Source: Cryobacterium soli (GTDB taxonomy: Bacteria; Actinomycetota; Actinomycetes; Actinomycetales; Microbacteriaceae). From it: a stretch of DNA of 64,000 bases. Within the stretch, counting starts at the first letter, position 1; the number at the start of each line of letters is the position of its first letter. Below are positions 8,671-16,357 of this stretch, in pieces. A program made the translations under genes and the position numbers. Location: contig NZ_CP030033.1 of assembly GCF_003611035.1 (NCBI RefSeq), positions 3,844,001 to 3,908,000 on the forward strand, written 5' to 3'. The notes under the pieces were generated by a model. That model was not told where the DNA came from. It was given only the letters and a program-made list of their open reading frames with translations, and made no database searches.

Positions 8671-11600
8671 ATGAAACTACAGTTCAAGGTCCAGAAGTAC
8701 CAGACCGACGCTGTTGACTCGGTCGTCGAGGTTTTCGAGGGTCAACCCAAGCGCGACGGCATGTCCTATCGAATCGACCCAGGCAAGGTGATGCCTGCTT
8801 CGAACCCGACGCTGTTCGAGACGAACGATACGCCGGAATCTGGTCTTCGGAATGCAGACATTGCGCTCTCCTCTGCTCAACTGTTGGAGAACGTTCATAA
8901 AGTTCAGCGGTCTCGTAACCTCCCGCTTTCAACGACACTTATCGACAGCAAGGCGGCCCCCGGGGCTCCGAACCTGGACGTTGAGATGGAGACGGGAACG
9001 GGCAAGACATACGTGTACATCAAGACGATCCTGGAACTGCACAAGCGGTACGGCTGGTCGAAGTACATCATTGTTGTGCCCTCAGTTGCGATCCGTGAGG
9101 GCATCAAGAAATCCCTCGATGTGACAGCGGAACACTTTCAGCAGCACTATGGGACGAAGCCACGGTCGTTCATCTACAACTCCTCCCAATTGCACGAGAT
9201 CGAGCGGTTCAGCTCCGATGCTGGGGTGCAGGTGATGATCATCAACATTCAGGCATTCAACGCGACAGGTAAAGACAACCGCCGTATCTACGATGTGCTC
9301 GATGACTTCCAGTCGCGGCGCCCGATCGACGTAATAGCGGCGAATCGACCTATCGTCATCATTGACGAGCCGCAGAAGATCGGCGCTGCGAAGTCCCTCG
9401 ATGCTCTCTCGCGCTTCCACGGCCTCATGATGTTGCGCTACTCGGCCACTCACAAAGTTGAGCACACAAGGGTGCACCGCCTCGATGCCTTGGATGCATA
9501 CAACCAGAGGCTTGTGAAGAGAATTGCGGTGCGAGGCATCACAGTAAAGGGGCTAGCCGGATCCACCGCGTACCTATACCTGGTTGCGATCGAGATCGCC
9601 AAGGGTGCCAAGCCGCGTGCTCGGATTGAGCTCGAAGTTCAAACCCAGACTGGCATCAAACGTCAGTTCAAGCGCCTCGACGTCGGTGCGAACCTGCACG
9701 ATGTGTCGAACGGCATTGAAGCCTACAAGGGCTTGTTCATCACGGAGATCGACGCGAGCCGTGACGTGATCGAGCTGAGTAACGGTGACGTTGTGATCGC
9801 CGGACAGCTTGCCGACCGCGACGTCACGGAGGAGACGAAGCGGCGCATCCAAATTCGCGAAGTCATTCGCGCCCACCTCGATAAAGAGCGTGCGCTGTTC
9901 AGCCAAGGCATCAAGGTACTTTCGCTATTCTTCATTGATGAGGTCGCCAAATACCGTGACTACGGCCGCGAAGACACCCTCGGCGACTACGCCCGCATAT
10001 TCGAGGTGGAATTTGCCGCGATTCGCGACGAGGTGCTCGGCGAGCTGGCGATCGATGACGTAACTGGGGAATTCCAGCAGTATTTACGGCGCGATGAGAT
10101 TCGACGGATACACGAAGGCTACTTCTCGATCGACAAGAAATCCAAGCATCAAGTGGACGGCAACGTCTCCGGCCGTGGCGACGACAAGGGCCAGTCGAAC
10201 GACATTGATGCGTACGACTTGATATTGAAGGACAAAGAGCGACTGCTCTCGCTCACAGAGCCAGTCCGATTCATCTTCTCCCACTCCGCGCTACGCGAGG
10301 GCTGGGACAATCCCAACGTGTTCGTTATGGGCATGCTCAAGAAGAGTGATAACTCTATCTCCCGGCGCCAAGAGATCGGCCGTGGCCTGCGACTCTCCGT
10401 AGACCAGCACGGCATCCGCATGGACAACCCCGCGACTGTACACGATATTAACGAGCTGACGGTGGTGACTGATGAGTCGTACACCAACTTTGTTGCCGGT
10501 CTTCAGAGGGAGATTTCGGAGTCCCTTGCTGGCCGACCACGCAAGGCAACCCCCGAGTACTTCGTTGGCAAGACTCTTGAGGATCTTCCAACCGGAACCA
10601 TTCACGCGATCACGCTAGATGAGGCAAAACAACTTCAGCACTGGTTGACAATTAATGCGTTTATCGACTACGAGCAGCACCTCACCGACAAGTGGCTCGG
10701 TCGCGCCGAATTGACTGAGATGCCCGAGCTACCAGCCTCGCTGCAGCCGTATTTTTATCAGGTTGGCGAACTAATCGACGCTCTCCACGTCGCGATGCCG
10801 GAGATCACCGATGGCCGCAAGCCAAAGAGGATCCCGCTCAACGAGGCGAACTTCGCGCGGAAGGAGTTCCAGACGCTGTGGGGCCGGATTAACCGTAAGG
10901 CGGTCTACCAAGTCGAGTTTGACTCAGACGAGCTCATCCTCGAGTCGATTAGGTACCTGGATAAGCACCTGAAGGTCGCCGCGATGCAGTACGTCATCCG
11001 GGCAGGGCAGCAGCGCGAGAAGTTGGAGGCTGACGACCTCGCCGGCGGCTCGGGGTTCGCGGTGTCGTCCACACAGACTCACACTGAGACCGTTAGTGCG
11101 GGATCGCAAGTGAAGTACGACTTGCTTGGTGAGATCGCCGAGAAGACCCAGCTCACCCGTCGTACGGTTGCCGCGATCTTGCGAGGCGTGGCGCCGGGCA
11201 CGTTTGGAAAGTTCCGGCTCAATCCGGAGCAGTTCATCACCGAGGCCGCGAGGTTGATCAACGAGCAGAAGGCGACTGTCATCGTCGAGCACTTGGCGTA
11301 CGACACTCTGGAAGACCGGTTCGACTCAGCGATCTTCACTGAGAATCAAACGGCACAGGACTTCAGTAAGGCGGGCGCCAAGCTCAAGAAGCACGTTTAC
11401 GACTTCGCAGTGACCGATTCGAAAATCGAGCGCGCGTTCGTCACCGAACTCGACACAAGTACGGAAGTCGCTGTTTACGCGAAACTCCCGCGCGGGTTCT
11501 TCATCCCCACTCCGGTCGGTAATTACAACCCAGACTGGGCGATCGCGTTCACAGAAGGCAGCGTCAAGCATGTCTACTTCGTAGCTGAAACCAAGGGCTC

Positions 11601-11751
11601 TCTTTCAACGCTCCAGCTCAAAGGAGTGGAGGACGCCAAGATCGAGTGTGCGCGCAAGTTCTTCGCCTCCATCAGTGAGAAGAACGGCCAAGACGTCTCC
11701 TATGACGTCGTTACCGACTACACAGAGCTGATGCAGCTCGTGACGGCGTAG
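8671..11751 (+). CDS. Type III-like restriction enzyme Res (DEAD/DEAH helicase-nuclease)
   Basis: A 1026-residue restriction subunit. Walker A is METGTGKT (TGTGKT at 108-113), motif II is IVIIDEPQ as usual for type III Res proteins, motif III is LRYSATH, and motifs V-VI lie in EGWDNPNVF and RRQEIGRGLRL. Near the C-terminus PDWAI followed by VYFVAETKG gives a PD-(D/E)xK nuclease signature. The protein should translocate or switch on DNA in an ATP-dependent way and cut it when sites are unmethylated, working with Mod. It starts five bases after the Mod stop and ends the four-gene operon. Length and motifs are complete, so it looks functional. Confidence 0.9.
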   Translation: MKLQFKVQKYQTDAVDSVVEVFEGQPKRDGMSYRIDPGKVMPASNPTLFETNDTPESGLRNADIALSSAQLLENVHKVQRSRNLPLSTTLIDSKAAPGAPNLDVEMETGTGKTYVYIKTILELHKRYGWSKYIIVVPSVAIREGIKKSLDVTAEHFQQHYGTKPRSFIYNSSQLHEIERFSSDAGVQVMIINIQAFNATGKDNRRIYDVLDDFQSRRPIDVIAANRPIVIIDEPQKIGAAKSLDALSRFHGLMMLRYSATHKVEHTRVHRLDALDAYNQRLVKRIAVRGITVKGLAGSTAYLYLVAIEIAKGAKPRARIELEVQTQTGIKRQFKRLDVGANLHDVSNGIEAYKGLFITEIDASRDVIELSNGDVVIAGQLADRDVTEETKRRIQIREVIRAHLDKERALFSQGIKVLSLFFIDEVAKYRDYGREDTLGDYARIFEVEFAAIRDEVLGELAIDDVTGEFQQYLRRDEIRRIHEGYFSIDKKSKHQVDGNVSGRGDDKGQSNDIDAYDLILKDKERLLSLTEPVRFIFSHSALREGWDNPNVFVMGMLKKSDNSISRRQEIGRGLRLSVDQHGIRMDNPATVHDINELTVVTDESYTNFVAGLQREISESLAGRPRKATPEYFVGKTLEDLPTGTIHAITLDEAKQLQHWLTINAFIDYEQHLTDKWLGRAELTEMPELPASLQPYFYQVGELIDALHVAMPEITDGRKPKRIPLNEANFARKEFQTLWGRINRKAVYQVEFDSDELILESIRYLDKHLKVAAMQYVIRAGQQREKLEADDLAGGSGFAVSSTQTHTETVSAGSQVKYDLLGEIAEKTQLTRRTVAAILRGVAPGTFGKFRLNPEQFITEAARLINEQKATVIVEHLAYDTLEDRFDSAIFTENQTAQDFSKAGAKLKKHVYDFAVTDSKIERAFVTELDTSTEVAVYAKLPRGFFIPTPVGNYNPDWAIAFTEGSVKHVYFVAETKGSLSTLQLKGVEDAKIECARKFFASISEKNGQDVSYDVVTDYTELMQLVTA

Positions 11752-11830
11752 GTCCATCTGTGGCCGATTCTCGGAGCGCTTTCAAAGGCTTGCAACCTCG
11801 GTCCAATTGGAGTCGATAGGTGACGATGAA

Positions 11831-11875
11831 CCCGCCGACGCCGCCGAGTTGTCGAACGCGACGGGCGGGATTTTC
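11831..11875 (+). terminator. Possible intrinsic terminator after the helicase-Mod-Res operon
   Basis: CCCGCC (11831-11836) pairs with GGCGGG (11864-11869) and is followed by ATTTTCT. The arms are short and the loop is long, so the call is tentative. Its place 80 bases after the Res stop fits the end of the operon. A further palindrome, TGGAAG-TAG-CTTCCA (11896-11910), lies between it and the next gene and could be an operator. Confidence 0.4.
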
Positions 11876-11983
11876 TAAGCCTCACCCGGTCTCCGTGGAA
11901 GTAGCTTCCAGGAAGCTAGTCCATCCACCGAAGATTCATCGCTCAGGGACATCAGTCCCGGGTCTCTACAAAGATCGGTCATA

Positions 11984-14140
11984 GTGCTCACGCAGGTAAC
12001 GTCCCCACAGCAGGTTTTCTTCTCCCCGCAGCGCTTGGTCGTACCGCTGTTTCAGCGACCATATGTGTGGTCGCGCGAGAATCAATGGGAGCCGCTGTGG
12101 AGCGACGTGACGCGACTTGTGGATGCCATAGCGACTGGTGACAGCGAGGCGACGCACTTTCTCGGCGCAGTCGTCCTTCAGGCGCAAACAACCGCTCTCG
12201 GAGAACTCCCGCAATACACCATCATCGACGGACAGCAACGGTTGACGACTCTGCAGATTTTGCTTGACGCGCTTCATGCTCAGTTAGATGCGCGCGGCTA
12301 TGTCGCACTGGCCGGGCAGGTCCTCGCTCTCGTTGAGAACCCGGAGTCCTTTAGGCAGAAGCCTGCCGACCGATTCAAGGTCTGGCCGACGAACCGGGAC
12401 AGACTGGCATTCGCGGCAGCGATGTCCGCAGTGGCACCGATTGACCATTCCAACCTGCCGGCGGGCCGGCTGGTCGATGCACACGAGTACTTTTTCGTGG
12501 CGATCGGGGAATGGTTGGATGCCGAGCCGGAACAAGTCGATAGACGCGCTGGACTCCTTGTACCAGCCATCATGACGAGGCTCCAGATCGTCTCGATTCA
12601 GTTGCTTTCACACGAGGACGCACAGGAAATCTTTGAAACCCTGAACGCTCGGGGAACACCGCTGACGGCGGCTGACCTGATCAAGAACTTCCTCTTTCAA
12701 CGCCTGGAGAAGGATGCGGAGGCTACTGAGCGCGCCTACCACGCCTATTGGGCGGACTTCGAAACGGCGTTCTGGGAGACCGAGGTCTCTGCCGGACGAA
12801 TCAAGTACGCCAGAAGTTCGTTGTTTCTCACCCAATGGCTAACTGCTAAGACCTTGAAGGAAATCCCTGCGAGAGAGGTCTTCATGCAGTTCAAGCGCTA
12901 CGTGAGCGAGTCTGGCACGGACGTACTATCTCTGGTGCAGTCACTCAGCGCCGCTGCCAATCGCTACAAGGCGTTCACCTTGGGAGCCGCTGCTCGCGAT
13001 GGGGCCCTAAGCCGCCTTGACCTCTTCGTCTACCGGACGAGTACCCTCGACTCCGAAATCGTTAAGCCTCTGCTCATCTGGCTAGGTGAATCGAACCAAG
13101 CGGCGATCTCCGTTGAGGAGAGAAACGGTCTGCTAGATAGTCTGGAGAGTTGGTTCGTGCGTCGGGCGCTCGTTCGGGCACAATCGCAGGGGACCAACAA
13201 GCTGATGCTTGATCTTCTCACCCAGCTGACAAAACGGCCCGCTGGGACCGGAGTTGATGCGGTTGCCCGGACGTTTCTCTCCACCCAGACGTCGAGCATT
13301 GGTTACTGGCCAGACGATGCGGAACTGCGCCGTGAACTAACTGATTTTCAGGCCTACAAGAAGTTCCGGAAAGGGCGCCTTCGAATGGTGCTCGAAGCGA
13401 TCGAAGACCGTCTACGAGGCTTCCCTGACGGCGGCTCCTTCTCCGTGTCGCCGGTGTCTAGGGGCGTATGCACTATCGAGCACATCATGCCCCAGGAATG
13501 GCGCGCAAACTGGAGTGGAGGCGAGGATCCTGAGACCGAGGGGGAGCGAGACAGCCTGGTTCAAACCCTCGGAAACCTGACCTTGGTCACGCAGAGTCTC
13601 AACGCGAGAATGTCGAATGCAGCTTGGTCTGCCGCGAATGGCAAGCGTGCTGCGCTCATCCGACACGACACGTTACTTCTCACGCGAGACGTCGTGCACG
13701 AGCACCCTGAGTCATGGGCGGACGCGGATATTCGAGAACGCACTGAAGGCCTCCTCGAAGCGTTGACCTCCACGTGGCCGGTGCCGGACGGACATCGCGT
13801 TTCGAGTGACCGAGCCGTTGAGCGCGCCCAGTACCGAACCGAGGTCATCGACCTCGTGCGCGCTGGCCTGATCAAGGCGGGAACAACGCTGTATGCAAAG
13901 CCAGCTGCGCATAGAGGGAAGACCGCATCTGTAAACGCGGACGGCACTATTGCCATGGACGGTATCTCTTTTGGAACTCTGAGTGGCGCGGCTCGTCATC
14001 TCTCGGGCGGTGGTGCTGTAGCGGGCTGGAGCTTCTGGACAATTGATGCCGGGTACACGCAAACCATGGCCGACGTTCGAGATCAACTGGCTCTCGGCTC
14101 GAGTACCCTGAGCGACCCCGCCCCTGATCCGCGATCCTGA
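11984..14140 (+). CDS. GmrSD-like type IV restriction protein (DUF262-DUF1524) with RAMA/DUF4357-like tail
   Basis: A 718-residue fused protein. The N-terminal DUF262 (ParB/GmrS-like) half has the hallmark LFQRPYVWS near residue 20 and IIDGQQRLTTLQ near residue 80, the nucleotide-binding segment. The C-terminal DUF1524 half carries the HNH-type motif IEHIMPQEW near residue 500 and LGNLTLVTQSLN further on, as in GmrD nucleases. The last 80 residues (YAKPAAHRGKTASVN to GWSFWTID) resemble the RAMA/DUF4357 module found at the ends of restriction proteins. Such enzymes cut DNA bearing modified bases, typically phage glucosyl-hydroxymethylcytosine. It starts with GTG and has its own upstream gap, so it may be a separate transcription unit from the Mod-Res operon. 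Confidence 0.85.
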   Translation: MLTQVTSPQQVFFSPQRLVVPLFQRPYVWSRENQWEPLWSDVTRLVDAIATGDSEATHFLGAVVLQAQTTALGELPQYTIIDGQQRLTTLQILLDALHAQLDARGYVALAGQVLALVENPESFRQKPADRFKVWPTNRDRLAFAAAMSAVAPIDHSNLPAGRLVDAHEYFFVAIGEWLDAEPEQVDRRAGLLVPAIMTRLQIVSIQLLSHEDAQEIFETLNARGTPLTAADLIKNFLFQRLEKDAEATERAYHAYWADFETAFWETEVSAGRIKYARSSLFLTQWLTAKTLKEIPAREVFMQFKRYVSESGTDVLSLVQSLSAAANRYKAFTLGAAARDGALSRLDLFVYRTSTLDSEIVKPLLIWLGESNQAAISVEERNGLLDSLESWFVRRALVRAQSQGTNKLMLDLLTQLTKRPAGTGVDAVARTFLSTQTSSIGYWPDDAELRRELTDFQAYKKFRKGRLRMVLEAIEDRLRGFPDGGSFSVSPVSRGVCTIEHIMPQEWRANWSGGEDPETEGERDSLVQTLGNLTLVTQSLNARMSNAAWSAANGKRAALIRHDTLLLTRDVVHEHPESWADADIRERTEGLLEALTSTWPVPDGHRVSSDRAVERAQYRTEVIDLVRAGLIKAGTTLYAKPAAHRGKTASVNADGTIAMDGISFGTLSGAARHLSGGGAVAGWSFWTIDAGYTQTMADVRDQLALGSSTLSDPAPDPRS

Positions 14141-14471
14141 GCTAAATGGCGGCATCGACGCTGGCGGCTTTAATCTATAGCACCCACTTCAGGGGCCAAA
14201 AGCGGTGTGATCGACCGCCATGGCTCAGCCGTGGAGTGCAGTGAATCGGCGGCGCTCAACCCATGTCGCTTAGGGAAACGGGCGGGTTCGATCGAACTGG
14301 ACGGTAATGCCGCCTCGGTAGGGGCCTATATATTGGCTATTAGCCAACAGGGTTGGTCAGGCTAGGTGCCGGGCTTTTGCACAGCAATGTGTATTGAGGC
14401 TGAGATCACCAAAGATCGCAGTTGTGGGAGCGTACTTTCAACCCGGCCCAGCCGCCCCCTAGGGAGAAACA
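14141..14471 (+). other. Non-coding leader of the reverse transcriptase with inverted repeats
   Basis: 331 bases with no convincing reading frame. It holds CCATGGCT-C-AGCCGTGG (14218-14234, one G-T mismatch), the palindrome GTTCGATCGAAC (14286-14297) and TTGGCTA-T-TAGCCAA (14333-14347), and ends in AGGGAG (14461-14466), a good ribosome site for the reverse transcriptase. Several defence reverse transcriptases use a structured RNA encoded just upstream, so this is a reasonable place for a template or guide RNA; it may equally hold only a promoter and operators. Confidence 0.4.
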
Positions 14472-16025
14472 TTGTTGCGCGTTTCTGAGCTTGAGCTGGA
14501 CGAGGCATGCGCGAAGCTGATTCGCAAGCATGAACGTTACATGAGGGAGTTGCGAATCGACGACGTCAGGAGGTCTCGAAGACGTACGTCCCCCGCTAAC
14601 GCGCAAGTCCGTCGGCCGACCTACTGGGACGTGGATGCGGGATTCGACCCGTATAAAGTACGGCGAAACGCCAGTTCGATCGTACGTGCAGTCAACTTGG
14701 CGCTGGCGAACCGTGATTACCGCCCACGTCCGCCGATTGCCCACTCCGTTCCAAAGTCGAGCGGAGGAAATCGCGTAGTTTCAGTCTTCCAAATCGTCGA
14801 CTCTTTGGTTTCTCGGATTGCGTACAAGTCTTTGATGACTAAAAATCGCGCTTTAGTAAGCGCGCGATCGTACGCCTATCGGGACGATCTCTCTACGCAT
14901 GACGCCATTCAGTATGTGGCAAGCGAGTTCCGCACGGTTGAACGTATATTCGTTGCTGAGTACGATTTCTCGACATATTTTGACTCAATCAGTCATGAGC
15001 ACCTGCGACAGTCACTGGACCGCCACGGATTCCTGATGACGGGACGCGAACGCGACGTGATCGACGCCTTCCTGGCCACCCCGCTCGAAGAGGAAGCCAC
15101 CTATAATTCCAGAGCCCTACCGAGACTCAGCCAGGTCGGGATCCCGCAAGGCACCTCGATCTCACTTTTTCTGGCGAATGTCGCCGCATGGCAGATGGAC
15201 CGGTCGTTAGAGCGAATTGGGGTTGGCTTCGTAAGATATGCAGATGACACTCTGGTCTGGTCTCGTGACTACGGCCAGATCACTGACGCCGTTAACGTGC
15301 TCAAGGCACAGAGCGCTGAAATTGGCGCAGATCTGAATCCTCACAAGTCCAAAGGCATTCGTCTTTTCACGCCACCAGCTGAACCCTCAGAAATTGCAAG
15401 CACAGACACCGTTAATTTTGTGGGCTACCGTTTCGCTCGCGGCGTGGTGGGGGTTAACGACAGCGTCATTAGGCGGATTAAGGGCCGTGTCCATCAGCTC
15501 GTGTGGGCCAACCTGCTGCAACCGCTTGATCAGGGAACCTTGAATCGGGCGAGAATCGCCCCGCGCTTTGATCGCGATTATGCTGTTCTCCTGGGACAGA
15601 TCCGACGGTACTTGTACGGGAATTTTTCAGAGAGCAAGCTCCGAGAACTCGAGCGGGGGGCTGTCAAAAGAATCCGCTTTCCGGGTATTTTGTCTTACTT
15701 TCCTCTTGCAAACGACGCGCAACAGATGCAAGACCTCGATGGCTGGTTGGCAGACACTCTCTATCAGGCGTTGCGTAAGCGTGCACGACTCGCTAGGGCC
15801 GCGGGAATCTCGGTCCTTCCAATGCCCCACGGACTGTCCAAGGCAGAGCTGCTCGTGGCGTCATCGCTCACGTCAAAGGGAGCTGCGGTCGATCTTCGAG
15901 TGCCGTCAGTCGCCCGATTTATGTCGGTTCTAAATCGAGCGGCTACGGAACACGGACCAAATGTGGTGAGTCGTGGCACAGGCGCAGAGGTCTATCAGTA
16001 CTCCTTTGTGGACTTCGCGTCTTGA
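14472..16025 (+). CDS. Stand-alone reverse transcriptase, probably defence-associated
   Basis: A 517-residue RNA-directed DNA polymerase. Motif A is EYDFSTYFDSI (catalytic Asp near 165), motif B is IPQGTSISLFLANVAA, and motif C is RYADDTLVW (YADD at 256-259), so the catalytic triad is intact. The N-terminal 120 residues precede the fingers; the C-terminal 180 include MQDLDGWLADTLYQALRKR, which recalls the helical region after the thumb in group II-like enzymes, but there is no HNH domain, no intron boundaries and no nitrilase fusion. That points to the unknown-group/abortive-infection class of phage-defence reverse transcriptases rather than a group II intron. I cannot assign a subgroup. The start is TTG at 14472 (or 14475) behind AGGGAG. 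It closes the island, 36 bases before the deoC remnant. Confidence 0.85.
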   Translation: MLRVSELELDEACAKLIRKHERYMRELRIDDVRRSRRRTSPANAQVRRPTYWDVDAGFDPYKVRRNASSIVRAVNLALANRDYRPRPPIAHSVPKSSGGNRVVSVFQIVDSLVSRIAYKSLMTKNRALVSARSYAYRDDLSTHDAIQYVASEFRTVERIFVAEYDFSTYFDSISHEHLRQSLDRHGFLMTGRERDVIDAFLATPLEEEATYNSRALPRLSQVGIPQGTSISLFLANVAAWQMDRSLERIGVGFVRYADDTLVWSRDYGQITDAVNVLKAQSAEIGADLNPHKSKGIRLFTPPAEPSEIASTDTVNFVGYRFARGVVGVNDSVIRRIKGRVHQLVWANLLQPLDQGTLNRARIAPRFDRDYAVLLGQIRRYLYGNFSESKLRELERGAVKRIRFPGILSYFPLANDAQQMQDLDGWLADTLYQALRKRARLARAAGISVLPMPHGLSKAELLVASSLTSKGAAVDLRVPSVARFMSVLNRAATEHGPNVVSRGTGAEVYQYSFVDFAS

Positions 16026-16061
16026 TCGCATGGGCGTCCGGGCATCACGGTTACGTCCTAT

Positions 16062-16346
16062 CTAACGCGCAAGCGACCCACGAATGATGGGCAGGGCGGC
16101 CTCGGCGGCCTTGACGCTGGTGTGGTGCTTGCCGCTGGGGAAGCCGCAGGCCACGGCGACCTTGAGGTCGGCGCCGGCGGGGATGGTGAGTGGCAGCATC
16201 GAGGGGGAGACGCAGACCGAGTAGGTGCCCAGCTCGATGGCTTCGGCGATGAGGGCGGTGACGTCGGCGGCAGTGGCCTCGGGCTTGAGCAGGGTGTGGT
16301 CGATCGTGCGGGCGACGCTGGCGGCGTCGGGGGAGATGGAAGTCAT
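16062..16346 (-). pseudogene. deoC: deoC remnant: N-terminal part of deoxyribose-phosphate aldolase
   Basis: The frame encodes 94 residues, of which roughly the first 85 match the start of DeoC: TIDHTLLKPEATAADV, then SVCVSPSMLPL, then VACGFPSGKHHTSVKAAEAA. DeoC is normally about 220 residues. Similarity stops where ADGADEIDM would be expected, and the frame ends in unrelated PIIRGSLAR and a TAG. The lysine-containing active site is therefore missing. The break coincides with the right edge of the island, so insertion or deletion has cut the gene. It follows transketolase by 11 bases and was probably cotranscribed with it. Confidence 0.85.
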
Positions 16347-16357
16347 GGGGTGTGTCC

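Noticed and set aside
14472..16025. Reverse transcriptase as part of a retron or group II intron
   Set aside because: No intron-type boundaries or HNH domain; no msr/msd-like inverted repeat pair flanking the gene was recognised.
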